Source of the DNA: Anoplopoma fimbria
Taxonomy: Eukaryota; Chordata; Actinopteri; Perciformes; Anoplopomatidae
Direction: 5' to 3'
Length of the DNA stretch: 64,000 nt
Assembly: GCF_027596085.1 (NCBI RefSeq)
Contig: NC_072465.1
Coordinates: forward strand, 10,340,553-10,404,552
Each line of letters opens with the position of its first letter. Position 1 is the stretch's first letter. A program made the position numbers and the translations under genes. A model generated the notes under the pieces. That model did no database searches and was not told the DNA's origin. It saw nothing but the letters and a program-made list of their open reading frames with translations. Shown here piece by piece: positions 39,420-51,148 of this stretch.

Positions 39420-39563
39420 TCGTACAAAAGCCTTTGTTGGTAATGACAGCTTCAAGACACCTCCTGTATGGAGAAACTAGTCTCATGCATTGCTCAGGTG
39501 TGATTTTGGCCCATTCTTCCACACAAACAGTCTTCAAATCTTGACGGTTCCGTGGGCCTCTTC

Positions 39564-39598
<35 letters not shown>

Positions 39599-40376
39599 TA
39601 AGCCTTTATTAGTCCCACAATGGGGAAATTACAATTCTCTGCATTTAACCCATCTGCTAAGAAGCGCCCGGGGAGCAACTTGGGGTTAGGTGTCTCGCTC
39701 AAGGACACCTTGGCATATTGACTGTAGAGGGGTTCGAACCACCAACCTTGTGGTTATGGGACGAGCGCTCTACCTCGTGGCAGCAGATTTCTATCAAGAA
39801 CGTCTCGGTACATTTTTCCATTCATCCTTCCTTCAATTATATGAAGTTTGCCAGTGCCGTATGCTGAAAAACAGCCCCACACCATGATGTTCCCACCTCC
39901 AAACTTCACTGTTGGTATGGTGTTTTTGGGGTGATGTGCAGTGCCATTTGACCTCCAAACATGACGTGTATTATGGCATCCAAAGAGTTCAATTTTGGTC
40001 TCATCTGACCAGACTATATTCTCCCAGTATTTCACAGGCTTGTCTAAATGTTGTGCAGCAAACTTTAAACAAGCTTCAACATGCTTTTTCTTCAGCAATG
40101 GAGTCTTGCATGGTGAGCGTGCATACAGGCCACGGCGGTTGAATGCATTACTTATTGTTTTCTTTGAAACAATTGTACCTGCTAATTCCAGGTCTTTCTG
40201 GTGCTCTCCACAAGTGGTCCTTGGCTCTTGGACAACTCTTCTTGGGACTGAACCAGCTGATATTAATTTGCACTGACAAGGGGCAGGATTACTTTCTAAT
40301 TACTGATAGATTTCAGCTGGTGACTTGGCTTTCCATGCCTTTTTGCACCTCCCTTTCTTCATGTGTTCAATACTTT
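39420..40376 (-). pseudogene. Tc1-like transposase pseudogene, split by SINE
   Basis: The intact part (40098 down to about 39785) has the first catalytic Asp in [11 protein letters not shown], and [12 protein letters not shown], ending DRNLLP. The SINE then intervenes. On its far side the C-terminus resumes (NRQDLKTVCVEEWAKI to NKGFCTKY, stop near 39418). Roughly 50 residues that should carry the DND and NPIE catalytic motifs are missing at the junction. N-terminal coding sequence upstream of 40098 also contains stops. Not functional. Confidence 0.88.
39563..39780 (-). mobile_element. tRNA-derived SINE
   Basis: On the minus strand the head reads ACGAGGTAGAGCGCTCGTCC (A-box-like), then GGTGGTTCGAACCCC (B box). 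It continues with GAGACACCTAACCCCAAGTT and TTTCCCCATTGTGGGACTAA, and ends in a (TTA)n tail. It shares the CCAAGTTGCTCCC core with the SINE at 54551-54668. TTCTAT flanks both sides, a possible short target duplication. Confidence 0.85.
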
Positions 40377-40589
40377 TCCCCTGTGTCATTCCATTTTATG
40401 ACACATAACTCAATTTCTGAACTTATTTGTTTGGTTTTTGGATTACTTGTGTTGTTACCGACATCTGGTGAAAAGGTCATGTCAATAGCACGTTTAGAAA
40501 TATATTTACTGAGAAAAATGGTGACGTGTACAATACTTATTTTACCCGCTGTATATAGCAGGAAGTTTGGCAACTAAGCTTTGCTTTTT

Positions 40590-40650
40590 GATGAAATTAC
40601 TCTACTTCTCTCTGGATTTATTCCCTTAGTTAACATTGTAAACATGAGTT
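40590..40650 (-). repeat. Dispersed repeat family A, copy 2, left part
   Basis: Ends at TTAACATTGTAAACATGAGT, where a LINE is inserted; the remainder resumes at 42092. Confidence 0.7.
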
Positions 40651-42091
40651 TATTCAATTCAATTCAGTTTATTTTGTATAGCCCAGAATCACAAATTACA
40701 AATTTGCCTCAGAGGGCTTTACAATCTGTGCACATGCGACATCCTCTGTCCTTCCCTCACATCGGCACAGGAAAAACTCCCCTAAAAACCCCCTTTAACA
40801 GGGAGAAAAAAGGAAGAAACCTATGGGAGAACGACAGAGGAGGGATCCTTCTCCCAGGATGGACAGAATGCAATAGATGTCATGTGTACAGAATGAACAG
40901 CATAACAGAGATACAACACATTCAATGTATATGACATAAATGATTCATATAATAAGACTACTTATAATAACAGCAGCAATTATTACAGTAGAATTATAGT
41001 TATGAAAATAGGGATAGTAATGTGATTAATAATAATAATCGAAGTAGCAGTGGGTGTCAGTCGGCTCACAGCAGGAGGCACGACTACGGTCCAGGTACCA
41101 CAACGATTCATGGAAACCTGCAGAACGAGAAAGCAAAAGGGCTTCAGGGTGGAAGTAAAGCTAAAATGCTTAATGGTACAGGTAATAGTAATAGTAATGT
41201 GACTAGTAATAATAATGGTGGTAGCAGTTGGTGTCAGCAGGGCCGTAGCAGGATGCACGACCACGGTCCAGGTACAGCCACGATTTATAGAAGCCTGCGA
41301 AGCGAGAAAGCACAAAGACTCCAGGGTACAAGCAAGTCAATAAGCGTAATAGTACAGGCAATAATAATAGTAATGTGACTAATAATGATAGTGGTAGTAG
41401 TAGTGGGTGTCAGCAGGGCCTCAGTAGGTGGCACGATGACAGTCCAAATATAACCCTGATTCCTGGAACCTGCGAGGCGAGAAAGCACAAGAACTCCGGG
41501 GAAGAAGCAAAATCAGTAATTTGCATAAATAGGAGATTAATACATAAAGATGGAGGGAGAGAAGAGGAGAGAGGAGCTCAGCGTATCCTAGGTAGTCCCC
41601 CGGCTGTCTAGGCATATAGCAGCATATCTAGGGGCTGGACCAAGGCGAACCTGAACCAGCCCTAACTATAAGCACTATCAAAAAGGAAGGTCTTAAGCCT
41701 GCTCTTGAAAGTGGTGAGTGTGTCTGCCCCCCGGACTGAAACTGGAACCTGGTTCCACAGAAGAGGAGCCTGATAACTGAAGGCTCTGGCTCCCATCCTA
41801 CTTTTATATACTCTAGGAACCACAAGTAACCCTGCATTGATTGAGCGCAACTCTCTAGTTGGGTAATATGGAACTATAAGTTCCTTAAGATAAGACGGTG
41901 CCTGGCCAGTTAGAGCTTTGTAGGTAAGTAAAATAATTGATAGACTTAACTGGGTATCATCTGCATAACAATGAAAGTTTACTGAGTGTTTTCTGATAAT
42001 ATTCCCCAAGGGAAGCATATATAAGGTAAATAAAATAGGTCCAAGAACAGACCCCTGTGGAACTCCGTGACTAACCCTGGTTTTCATCGAG
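40651..42091 (-). mobile_element. L2-like LINE, 5'-truncated and internally deleted
   Basis: Reads on the minus strand. From 42087 leftwards comes reverse-transcriptase sequence, then a C-terminal region, then a 3'UTR containing three tandem units of about 175 bp (starting near 41015, 41190 and 41365). The 3' terminus at 40651 has the TTCAATTCAATTCAGTTTAT motif common to fish LINE ends. It is inserted into dispersed repeat family A. Confidence 0.85.
41662..42087 (-). pseudogene. LINE reverse-transcriptase remnant
   Basis: The frame contains the RT motif [13 protein letters not shown] and the catalytic YADDTQL box, then jumps directly to the C-terminal [18 protein letters not shown] and [20 protein letters not shown] segments. 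In L2/CR1-type LINEs a couple of hundred residues normally separate these, so there is an in-frame internal deletion. Endonuclease and the N-terminal half of RT are absent. Not functional. Confidence 0.88.
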
Positions 42092-42388
42092 CAATCTCTA
42101 GTTTCAAGTCTTCTTCAATACAGCATGATGTTCATTTAGTAAATTATGGTCCATTTAGAGTCAAAAAGACCATAAAGCAGAGTATGCTTTAGGGTGGGGC
42201 TACCTTGTGATTGACAGGTCGTTTGCGCAGCGTTGTCTGGTGTAGGAGTTATCTCAGTTTTTTTTTCTTAGAACATCTTGTGTCACTTCTGACTGCATAA
42301 AAAAGCCAATATGGCAACAGACAAAAACTGGTTGTCCACAAACCAGTGGGTAAAGTCACGGTGACTACGTCCACTTCTTCTATACAGT
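42092..42388 (-). repeat. Dispersed repeat family A, copy 2, right part
   Basis: Resumes at CAATCTCTAGTTTCAAGTCT and runs through GGGTGGGGCTACCTTGTGAT to CTTCTTCTATACAGT. Nearly identical to 51600-51836. Confidence 0.85.
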
Positions 42389-43994
42389 TGCATGCTTGAA
42401 TATCAATAAATATAACAATATTAATATATAGATAAATGGTTACTTTTATTATTACTACTTCAAAACACACCGTTAACTGTCCAAGACAGCTTTTGCCTTC
42501 TTACCATGGAACTAATTTAAATATTTCTATAATTTAAACAATGCACAGGAAAGATGTCCGTCATTCATGTGGCTTAATTGCTATTTTATTTTAAGTGGCT
42601 GATTTAAGACGGTGTACATTATGGAACACTGAATTCATTGAGCAAAATAAATTCTGCTCCCTTACGCTTTGAAGACTTTTATGGCAAAGCTATAGCAGAG
42701 CAAGATTGAAATAGTAAACAAGTTTCCACTGAGGAGAGGCTCCCGAACTCATCCCACTGTGGTTTTACCGGACTGAAAAGGGTCAACTACTTACTCCTTG
42801 TGACTTATATTCCACTGACTTTTGAGGGATAGTCCTGCCAAGCTGCTGCATTGTAAGCGCCATATCATTTCCAAAGCCAACTCGTATAGCAGCGGAGAAC
42901 GGGTGAGTCGGCTCCACTTTGTCAAGTTTATTTGTTCAGGAAGCATATTGATGAATGGCCGCCATTTAATGCGTGTGGGTGAAAGAAAAAGCTGGGGGAC
43001 CAGGCCGGAGCCGTGGGAGCCAAGGCAGTTAGCCATCACTCTGCCCGGCCTACTTGTATTATTACGACGCTCCCTGAATGCCCTAAATGCCTCGTCAGTC
43101 CATTCATACTGCCTGCAAAAATAAACACATAGAAACGAAGAGCACCTAGAGGCTGGAGAGATAGAATCCATCAGGTTCTACGTCTGGGAGGAGCTCAACA
43201 GGAGAGATGGGTTGTGCGATGGCGCCGGCGTTGTTTTGTTTTGGTCCGGCTGGTATGTTTGCCAGGGTTGTTAGAACAAGCAATTCAACCTCACCATGCA
43301 ACTGTTACGTCTCTCTATGTTGATCTTAGTTGTTCATCTCCCCCAGAGCTTTGTATTTCCCCAAATGTGAAGAAATCAGCTGAATTTTTGAAAGTCTTTG
43401 CAGATTAAGGCTTTTAGGCTGCACCAATCAATATTTTCACATTAGCAATTAATCGAATGACAACCTCTTAGTTTTGGCGTTATCGGCCACAATCTTACTG
43501 TTTGTCCACCTTGTTTTTGTCAGTAAAAAGCTTTTGTCAGTAAAAAAACATGATTAACTCACTGTACACTCTGCCAGAATTAAACTGTTTTTCTCAGGAG
43601 TTTGTGGAAACTAAAAGGAGAGTGAATATTCATTAGTTGGACAGAAATACGACTCCAAATAAATTATAATGTAACTCTGTAGCTGCATGATGTTTAAATT
43701 AGACTTTGTTAACTGTTTGCTAATGCATCACAATATCAACTTCAATGTTGTGTCTGCAGCTTGTTCTGCTGCCCATGGACCACAGAATACATCTGAACAG
43801 AGGGGGCATAATTTCTGACTGATAGGGCTTTTTTAATAACTTTAATTTATCTAACAATACTATAGCCTCGGAAAGGTTAAATAAAAACAATTAATTTATA
43901 AATCATAGCACTCATAAGAATGTCTAGCACTATCAAAGCGTCTCATAGATTTAGAATGTTCGAACGATTCTCTGTCAAAATCAGCAGGGGGAGA

Positions 43995-45250
43995 CGCGTA
44001 GCGTATAGAAACTTCTGTTTGTAGCGTGTAGAAACATCTGTTTGTAGCGTGTAGAAACATCTGTTTGTAGCGTGTAGAAACAGCTGTTTGTACCATGTAG
44101 AAACAGCTGTTTGTAGCGTGTGGAAACAGCTGTTTGTAGCTGATAAAAAAACTTCTGCTTTTAGCGTGTAGCAACTTCTGTTTGTAGCATTTAGAAACAG
44201 CTGTTTTTAGCGTGTGGAAACAGCTGTTTGTAACTGATAAAAAACTTCTGCTTTTAGCGTGTAGCAACTTCTTTTTGTAGCATTTAGAAACAGCTGTTTG
44301 TAGCATATAGAAACAGCTGTTTTTAGCGTGTGGAAACAGCTGTTTGTAGTGTGTGGAAACATCTGTGTGTAGCATGTGGAAACAGCTGTTTGTAGCGTAT
44401 ATAAACAGCTGTGTGTAGCGTGTGGAAATAGCTGTTTGTAGCGTATAGAAACAGCTGTTTGTAGATTATAAAAAACTTCTGCTCTTAGCGTGTAGCAACT
44501 TATGTTTGTAGCATTTAGAAACAGCTGTTTGTAGCGTGTAGAAACAGCTGTTTGTAGCGTATAGAAATAGCTGTTTTTAGCATGTGGAAACAGCTGTTTG
44601 TAGTGTGTGGAAACATCTGTGTGTAGCATGTGGTACAGCTGTTTGTAGCATATAGAAACAGCTGTTTGAAGCGTGTGGAAACAGCTGGTTGTAGTGTGTA
44701 GAAACAGCTGTTTGTAGCGTGTGGAAACTTCTGTTTGTAGCATGTGGAAACAGCTGTTTGTAGCATATGGAAACAGCTGTTTGAAGTGTATAGAAACATT
44801 TGTTTGTATGTGGAGAAACATCTGAGCGTGTGTAGGAATAGCTTTTTGCATATTGTAGAAACAGCCATTTGAAGTGTGTAAAAACAGCTGTTTGACATGA
44901 ATAAACAGTTGTTTGCCTTGTGTAAAAACAGCTGCTTGTAGAAACATCTGTTTGAACGTGTAGAAAAGCTGTTTGTAGTGTGTAGAAACATCTGTTTGAA
45001 CGTGTAGATCAGCCGTTTGTAGTGTGTAGAAACATCTGTTTGAACGTGTAGAAACATCTGCAGCAGCGTATAGAAACATCCGTTTGAACGTGGAGTAATC
45101 GCTGTTGGTAGCGTTTAGAAACAGCTGTTAGACATGTACAAACAGTTGCTTATAGCTCGTAGAAACAGCCGCTTCTAGCGTGTAGAAACAGCTGTTTGAA
45201 CGTTTTGAAACATCTGCACAGCCTGTTGAAACAGCTGTAGAAACAGCTGT
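43995..45250. repeat. 23-bp minisatellite rich in CAGCTG
   Basis: Roughly fifty units of the type GTAGCGTGTAGAAACAGCTG then TTT. Many contain the 12-bp palindrome AAACAGCTGTTT; I count about 25 CAGCTG sites. A larger block containing AAAAACTTCTGCTTTTAGCG recurs near 44148, 44240 and 44470. Long minus-strand frames across the array (e.g. 44207-45079) arise from the repeat and are not genes. Confidence 0.95.
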
Positions 45251-47867
45251 ATGTGGCTTGCGATACTTCCTGGGCTGGGGTAAATTACACGGGACTTTGT
45301 CACCATAAACAGCTTTATCTACAACAGCTTTTTCTATCCAACCATATATTTAATATTAGCAAAACACAAATATATGTTTATAAGTGAATACATATATACT
45401 GTGTTGAAGTGAATAATTGATAATACTAAAATACATGTTATCGGATAATTCAATTAATACTGTAGATACGTTTTGCAAAGGTGAAACAATCTCAATGCAG
45501 TTTTTAAGGCTGTTATTTCATTCAGAGAAGAAGCTCCATCATATCAGTAGTGTTCAACACTAATTGTCTCGTACTTTGGTACCAGCATGATGTATAAATG
45601 AATTAACATATCATCAGTTCAAGAGCATCCAAATAACAGAGACATTAGTGACTGCCCACGTCTCATTGTGTCACGTGCTGCAGTCTGATGTTGTTGTGCT
45701 AGCTCAGGCGGAGCAGATGTGTCTCAGTGTGGAGTGAGACAGGTCCCTGTTTGTCCAGACAGAGTAATGACGAGGAGAGCAGTGTGAGGCCTGGCTAATC
45801 AGTCCACACCAGCCCCACGGGAGCTCCTCAAGTGGACGGATGTCTCCTGGTGTTGGTCCGTCTGCTACATAACACGGGTCCAGGCAGCACTGCCACAATG
45901 TCGACTCTTTTAAACAATAGCTGCAAAAAAAAGTCTAAGATATAAACACACACGCCCATTTCTATTGTATCTCAGGGAATTAGTCGGCTGCTCCTGGGAG
46001 TTTAGCTGACCCCTTACGGCTGAACCTCGTGTTCGGCCCTTTGGGCGAGCTCTCCTTGAATTTTGCTTCACATAACGGTGGGAAATCACACTGCTTCCAG
46101 CTTTCCCATTTAGTGTCATATAAAGTGTTCCTCTGGAGAGAAAATACAGAGCAGGATGATGTTTTTACTCCTTGACAACATGCAGGAGATCTATGAAGAT
46201 CAAACCGGTAGCTGTGTGAGCCATCATTCCCCGTTGTCTTTATTCATCCGTACTCAGAGAGGCCGTCAAAATGACAGGACACATACCTCTAACGTTGATG
46301 TGTCTCTTAGCCATGCTTAGACTCAACAGCCTCACACATTACTGTGATTGAGATGAAAGTCTGCCAGAATTCTAGAAGAACAATTTTTAGGGAGTGAAAC
46401 AAATGTTTTTGGTGGTTAAAATAAGACGTTACTTTTACTTTCTTCTCTCGATTTGGCACTCTTTTCCCAAAGACGGTGCTTATGAATTATGCACACACTG
46501 CCTTTGCTTTAAACGATTGTTTGCTGAGCTATAAAAGGAGCCGGGACTGGGATGAAACCCAGTGCAGCGAAATGAAATAACTTTCAAAGTGAAGCTCAAA
46601 GCGGAGCTATTTAAGGCATTCCCAGCACTGGGGTACTTTTTTTTTTTTTCAGAATGTACAGTGTGCAGTACGGGATTAGCATACTTGAGACGTATTATAC
46701 TTGGAGGTGAACACAATGGATATTACACGAAGGAAATAATGTACGCAGGAAACGGCTTAATCTGATCACAGCGCTTTATTCGACCCCCTGTGGGCCAATC
46801 CTCTGATATAGCTGTTTTTAATTACTAGGAATAAGCCTCATGTTTCAACAGGAATTCTCACAGTGAGGTGCAATGAACTATGCTATGTGTGTGTGTGCAT
46901 TTTTTTTTTTAAGTTTCTATTTTGATATTGACATTAAATCAGGTTCATGTCTTCAAAGTTACAAAACTTAATTTCACGGCAGCGTGAATATGAAGAATAT
47001 GCAAATTGTTCTGTACAGTAGCAAAACCGACGGAGGTTTATTGAATAGAAAAACAAAAGCCCTTTGTCTGTGGGTTTTTTTTTGTTTCATTTTGTTCAAA
47101 GGGCACGGAGAGAAGTTGCGTGAAGGTGTATGCGCTCGAGCGCTCATGCTAATGTGTGGATGAAAGCAGTAGGGGAGATGGATTTGTGGGGGGTGTACTG
47201 TGGTGGATGCCATGTCAGCGGCCTCTTTACGCAGGCATAGTTTGCTGCAACAACAGCTAATTGGAAGCAAATTTGGGTTTAGGCATTAACAGAAATGTGT
47301 GGTTCAGAAATATGAAGTGCATTCAATCAGTTATGGGGATTTAATTGGTTCCTTGTCCGACACATGTTTTATGCTCGTTTCCCTCAGTTGATGAAGTTGA
47401 AACGATGCCATTTCTCCTGATTAAGTGTTTGGCAAAGTGGAGATGGTTTTGAGGAAGCTTTGCAATGTTAGCCTTATTAAGGCCAGACACTACAGGGGGA
47501 AAAAAAATTTCTATGCACTGGTCAATTTTGAAATTGTAAGCTCTTTTTTTCAAACTATGGGAAAGTAAAAAACATCCGGAATACACATTTAGGTGTTAAT
47601 TTTACTGCTTTGTGTATTTGCCTCTGTAGATTTGATCAAAATTTACAGTTTCATTCCTATCTATATTCTGAAGGTTTTAAAAGAGGGGTTTGTTCATATA
47701 TCATTCATAACCTGATTTATACAACATTTCCCTCCTTAAAAACATGGCCAAGAATAAAATGTGATTTTTGAACCTGGCTGTATTTAATGTATATATACGT
47801 ATATGTAGGTATGCAAGACTCCAGACTATAATGTCAATGTTATACAGCTCTGGTGCGACCTCAATCA

Positions 47868-48150
47868 CAGTAGCCCCGCCCTAGAGCATACTCTGCTTTA
47901 TGATCTATTTGACTCTAAACGGACCATCATTTACTAAATGAACATCATGCTGTATTGAAGAAGACTTGAAACTAGAGATTGAGACCATGAACTCATGTTT
48001 ACAATGTTTACAGAGGGAATAAATCAAGAGAGAAGTAGAGTCATTTTCCCATAGAATTCTATACAACCAGAGGAGTCGCCCCCTGCTGGTCAGTAGAGAG
48101 AATGCTAGTTTTAAGACACTTTCATTATGTGGCTTCACTCGGCAGAACCG
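47868..48150 (+). repeat. Dispersed repeat family A, copy 3
   Basis: Contains AGCCCCGCCCTAGAGCATAC, ACGGACCATCATTTACTAAA and CAGAGGAGTCGCCCCCTGCT. Same orientation as copy 1. Confidence 0.85.
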
Positions 48151-48944
48151 GAGCCCCACTTGGGCTCAACATTATCATGTCAAGTTTATTATTTGAGCAT
48201 GTAAGCTAATGCTAGCATAAAGCACTGGGACCTCACAGAGCTGCTAATGTGGCGGTAGAATCTTGGACTAGAACCAAAATACCTTCTAATGCAGTCATTC
48301 ATCTTTTGTACTGATGATTCAAAGAAGAAAGAGTTAGGGGTGCATCCAAGTCTTGGAAGCAGGAGTGTGGCACAAAATTCCGGGCCCTTTACATAAGCAG
48401 TCTCTGTGCCCTGGGTAGTCAGACTCACTTTTCCACTCCACACCCCTGCTTTGAAATGCTCCAGGCGCTCTGACCAGACATTGGGACGAATGAATTGGAC
48501 TTTTCCTCGCCGTCAGTTTTTGCAGCCTATATGTTCATAAAGGCTGACTCTTTGCCAACCTGTCACACTTCTTGTTCACAACCTAATGTGTGGACTGGCG
48601 TTCTACTTATGAAAACTATTTATAGAATAAACCGTAACTTCTTCAGACCTGATTCGAAGTTTCCAATCATAAACTGGGGCTACTGTGTTCTGCTAACGGG
48701 ACGGCTCCTCTTTAGTCAGCTGTGGAGATCCTAAAGGCGCCTTCGGGCCCCGGTTCAGTCTACCATATGTTTCTGTGCGACTGCTTGCCGTATTCACTTC
48801 CCTCCTCCAGGCTTCTGTCCGTTCCATTCAGTCTAGCTGTGCAGACACCGGGGGGATTTACTGCTCAACTGCTTTTTATTCCATCAGTCTCCTTGTGTGC
48901 GCTGCTGATATAGTATGCATTCCCCGCATGTCTCCGGGCTGCAG

Positions 48945-49068
48945 GTCCAGGTGCCTCTGCTGAAGACCTGCTGCAGAGCTGCTGCACTGCTGGCCAGAAA
49001 TGGGCCACAGACAACCACCACTGCAACCACATGCCAGTGCTGAACCATGACGAGCACTCCATATGCAG
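48945..49068 (+). CDS. fbln2: Fibulin-2, exon 3: anaphylatoxin-like module 1
   Basis: Joins exon 2 in phase 1 to read GPGASAEDLLQSCCTAGQKW and on to NHHCNHMPVLNHDEHSIC, ending AG/GTAAGT. The SAEDLL..CC.AGQ.WA pattern matches the first anaphylatoxin-like module of vertebrate fibulin-2. The acceptor is ambiguous: CAG at 48944 or CAG at 48950, both in frame and differing by Gly-Pro. Cysteines of this module pair with those in neighbouring exons in the family fold. Confidence 0.93.
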
Positions 49069-49329
49069 GTAAGTGACCTGGCCTCGGTGGTCAGATTGTT
49101 GTGTTAGTTTAACAAATTCATTTTTTACGCTGCTTTTTGTTATTTAAGTTTATAGCCCTGATAAGCCTCTTTACTTACAGCTTAAAATACTTCACCTTTT
49201 TAAGGGATTCTCCACTAATTTGTACACACATTTGAGACTCAGAATGTTACAACAGTTTTAGTCTTCGGCGGCTTTCTCAGGTTAGTTTTACCTAGGTTTT
49301 TTTGTATTCATTATGATTTGAGGTTTGCC

Positions 49330-49560
49330 GTTCCATTGTCATAAATGCAAATGTCTTCAAATTTGGCACAAACGCCCGTTTGGACACAAGAATGAACTAA
49401 TTTGAATTTGGTGGTGAAAGGTCAAAGGCCACTGTAACCTCACAAAGCAGTTTTTTTGCCATACCTCAAGAATGCAAATACTAATTCTAACAATAGGATG
49501 AAATGATGAATCCATGACATTTTGGATGGACATAGATGTAAACTGCAACTTGACTGGCAG
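49330..49560. repeat. MITE-like repeat family B, copy 2
   Basis: Shares TTCAAATTTGGCACAAACG, AGGTCAAAGGCCAC, CTCACAAAG and ATGACATTTTGGATGGACAT with 26262-26656, in the same orientation. The ends and the perfect ERE/DR1 are lost. Confidence 0.75.
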
Positions 49561-49746
49561 CAGTGCCGCCAATTCATGTTTACCAGTTGACTACCTTTCT
49601 CTCAGGAAACCTTGGATGTTTGTCTCCACCCTCTCAAGCTTAAATGAGCCAGTCTGGCCTGTTTTCAGGACAAAAGAAAACAAAACATGTGTGCATAATT
49701 TTGTCTCTCCATGATTCTCTCTCATTCCGTTAAGTGTATGAATATG

Positions 49747-49860
<114 letters not shown>

Positions 49861-49862
49861 AG

Positions 49863-49992
49863 TGTTGCGTGGAAGCAGTGCTGCCTCGGCTCCGTAAAGG
49901 AGAGCCAGTGTGAATCGGGCATGACTTCAGCCAGAGGAGGGGACACCTGTGACGTGGAGAAGGAGGACCAGTGCACAGATGACTCCTACCAG
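49863..49992 (+). CDS. fbln2: Fibulin-2, exon 4: anaphylatoxin-like module 2
   Basis: Completes the split Ser codon from exon 3, then reads VAWKQCCLGSVKESQCES, GGDTCDVEKEDQCTDDSYQ, ending on a codon boundary at CAG/GTAGAC. The CC...C...C spacing fits the second anaphylatoxin-like module. It is 130 bases long, so skipping would shift the frame. The acceptor TGTGTGTCAG is unusual because the TG repeat runs right up to it. Confidence 0.93.
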
Positions 49993-50958
49993 GTAGACAA
50001 CCGTCACACCACCATGACATCTCAAAGGATAGTGACAGCGAGGAAACAGCAAGAACATTGCTGAGTTGTGACTTAAAGACATAATGTCATGTGTGGATGG
50101 CGCACACATTTTCTCGTCACCCAAGTTCTCCATAAAACAAGCACTGAATTAAATTAAGATATAAGCGTATTCTTAGCATAGAATATTAACTATTTTGTGA
50201 GTCAAGTAAGGTGGGACTCAATAATTTAAAGAGTTCTAGACAACAAAACTGGGGCATGCAAATGTTTCAAACCACAGGCAGCGATCTAGAACTGAGAATT
50301 CCTTGAAACTGACACGATAAATTGGTGGGTTTTCCAGTGCATTTCAGACATTAAACTTGTTTAAACATCCACTGGAATGCACTGTTGTTTTTGTCTGAGT
50401 GAGATTTCAATTTCAGATACATGTGCCAGCAGAGAGGCTCTTGTAAAAGGTCAGACAGTTTATTTGTCTTTATTGGCAAACAGGTTGAATATATTGATAA
50501 AGAAGGGCCAAAAATCTCCCATTTCTGCATGCGTCCTTCAGACATGTGAATGCTTCCATATGGAGGTGGGAGTCATGCCTTTCTCTGACAGCATTCCCCG
50601 TTCCTCCAAGAGGAAACCCAGTGGTTTGGCCCCAGAGCCAGCTGTTCTTGTGTGGAGGCAGCTGAGCCAAACCGCTGTGCCAGGCCATTGTTTAAGAGGA
50701 AAGTATATTTTAAAAAAAAGGTGAAAGTCTGGTTTTCTTTGCATGACATGTGGTTCAGCCTGAGGCAGCGGCTGAAATCCTTTTGCGGTGCTTTCACAGG
50801 GATGAACCAGCCTGCTGGCCTGTTTAGCCCGTTATGTCTTACCCTCCTCTGCTGGTTACAAAAGCTGGACTAATGGCGGATGCGCCGTTAAGAGAGGTGG
50901 TGATTAGAAATGTGAAGGGAGCTCCTAATGGGCTCTGCTGCTGTGTCCGGATGGGCAG
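49993..50958 (+). other. fbln2: fbln2 intron 4
   Basis: About 0.97 kb with no repeat recognised. The acceptor region (TGTGTCCGGATGGGCAG) has a weak pyrimidine tract. Confidence 0.8.
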
Positions 50959-51148
50959 GTGTGCTGCAGCTGCTGTGCCCTCGGCTTGCGTGTGCGCAGT
51001 GAAGGACGGGGTTGCGATGCCCACCAGTACCTGGGCTACCCATGCGGGCACGTCTTCCTCAACTGCTGCGAAGGGGAGGAGGAGAGTCTGAGCCAGATCC
51101 AGCTGAGGAAGAAGCAGAAGCCAAGGCCGACATCCATGCCTAGAAAAG
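50959..51148 (+). CDS. fbln2: Fibulin-2, exon 5: anaphylatoxin-like module 3
   Basis: Begins in phase 0 with VCCSCCALGLRVRSEGRGCD, continues YLGYPCGHVFLNCCEGEEES and ends in a basic linker (RKKQKPRPTSMPRK), donor AAAG/GTACCT. The CCxCCxLGLR...GYPC.HV...CCEGEE pattern is diagnostic for the third anaphylatoxin-like module of fibulins 1 and 2. It ends in phase 1, as do the EGF exons that follow. Confidence 0.95.

Larger units (their letters stand above)
39196..40551 (-). mobile_element. Tc1/mariner element with nested SINE
   Basis: Long inverted repeats (about 190 bp) start CAGCGGGTAAAATAAGTATT at 39196 and, inverted, end at 40551, each flanked by TA. The two arms differ at only a few positions. 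The transposase is on the minus strand and interrupted by a SINE at 39563-39780. Confidence 0.93.
23293..48944 (+). other. fbln2: fbln2 intron 2 (~25.7 kb)
   Basis: The largest intron, bounded by GTAAGT at 23293 and TCTCCGGGCTGCAG at 48944. Its mobile elements, minisatellites and candidate regulatory patches are listed separately. Stretches with nothing recognised are 23470-25060, 25350-26255, 26660-28690, 28790-30077, 30131-31477, 31553-34763, 34966-36120, 36380-39190, 42390-43990, 45255-47865 and 48152-48944. A diverged repeat resembling fish CAATTAATCG elements may lie at 29640-29770. Confidence 0.75.

Noticed and set aside
42791..43171. 126-codon minus-strand frame in intron 2
   Set aside because: Composition looks random and an overlapping frame of similar length lies on the other strand.
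44207..45079. 290-codon minus-strand frame with repeated CFHTLQTAVS-like text
   Set aside because: A translation of the 23-bp minisatellite; several frames are open because the unit lacks stops.
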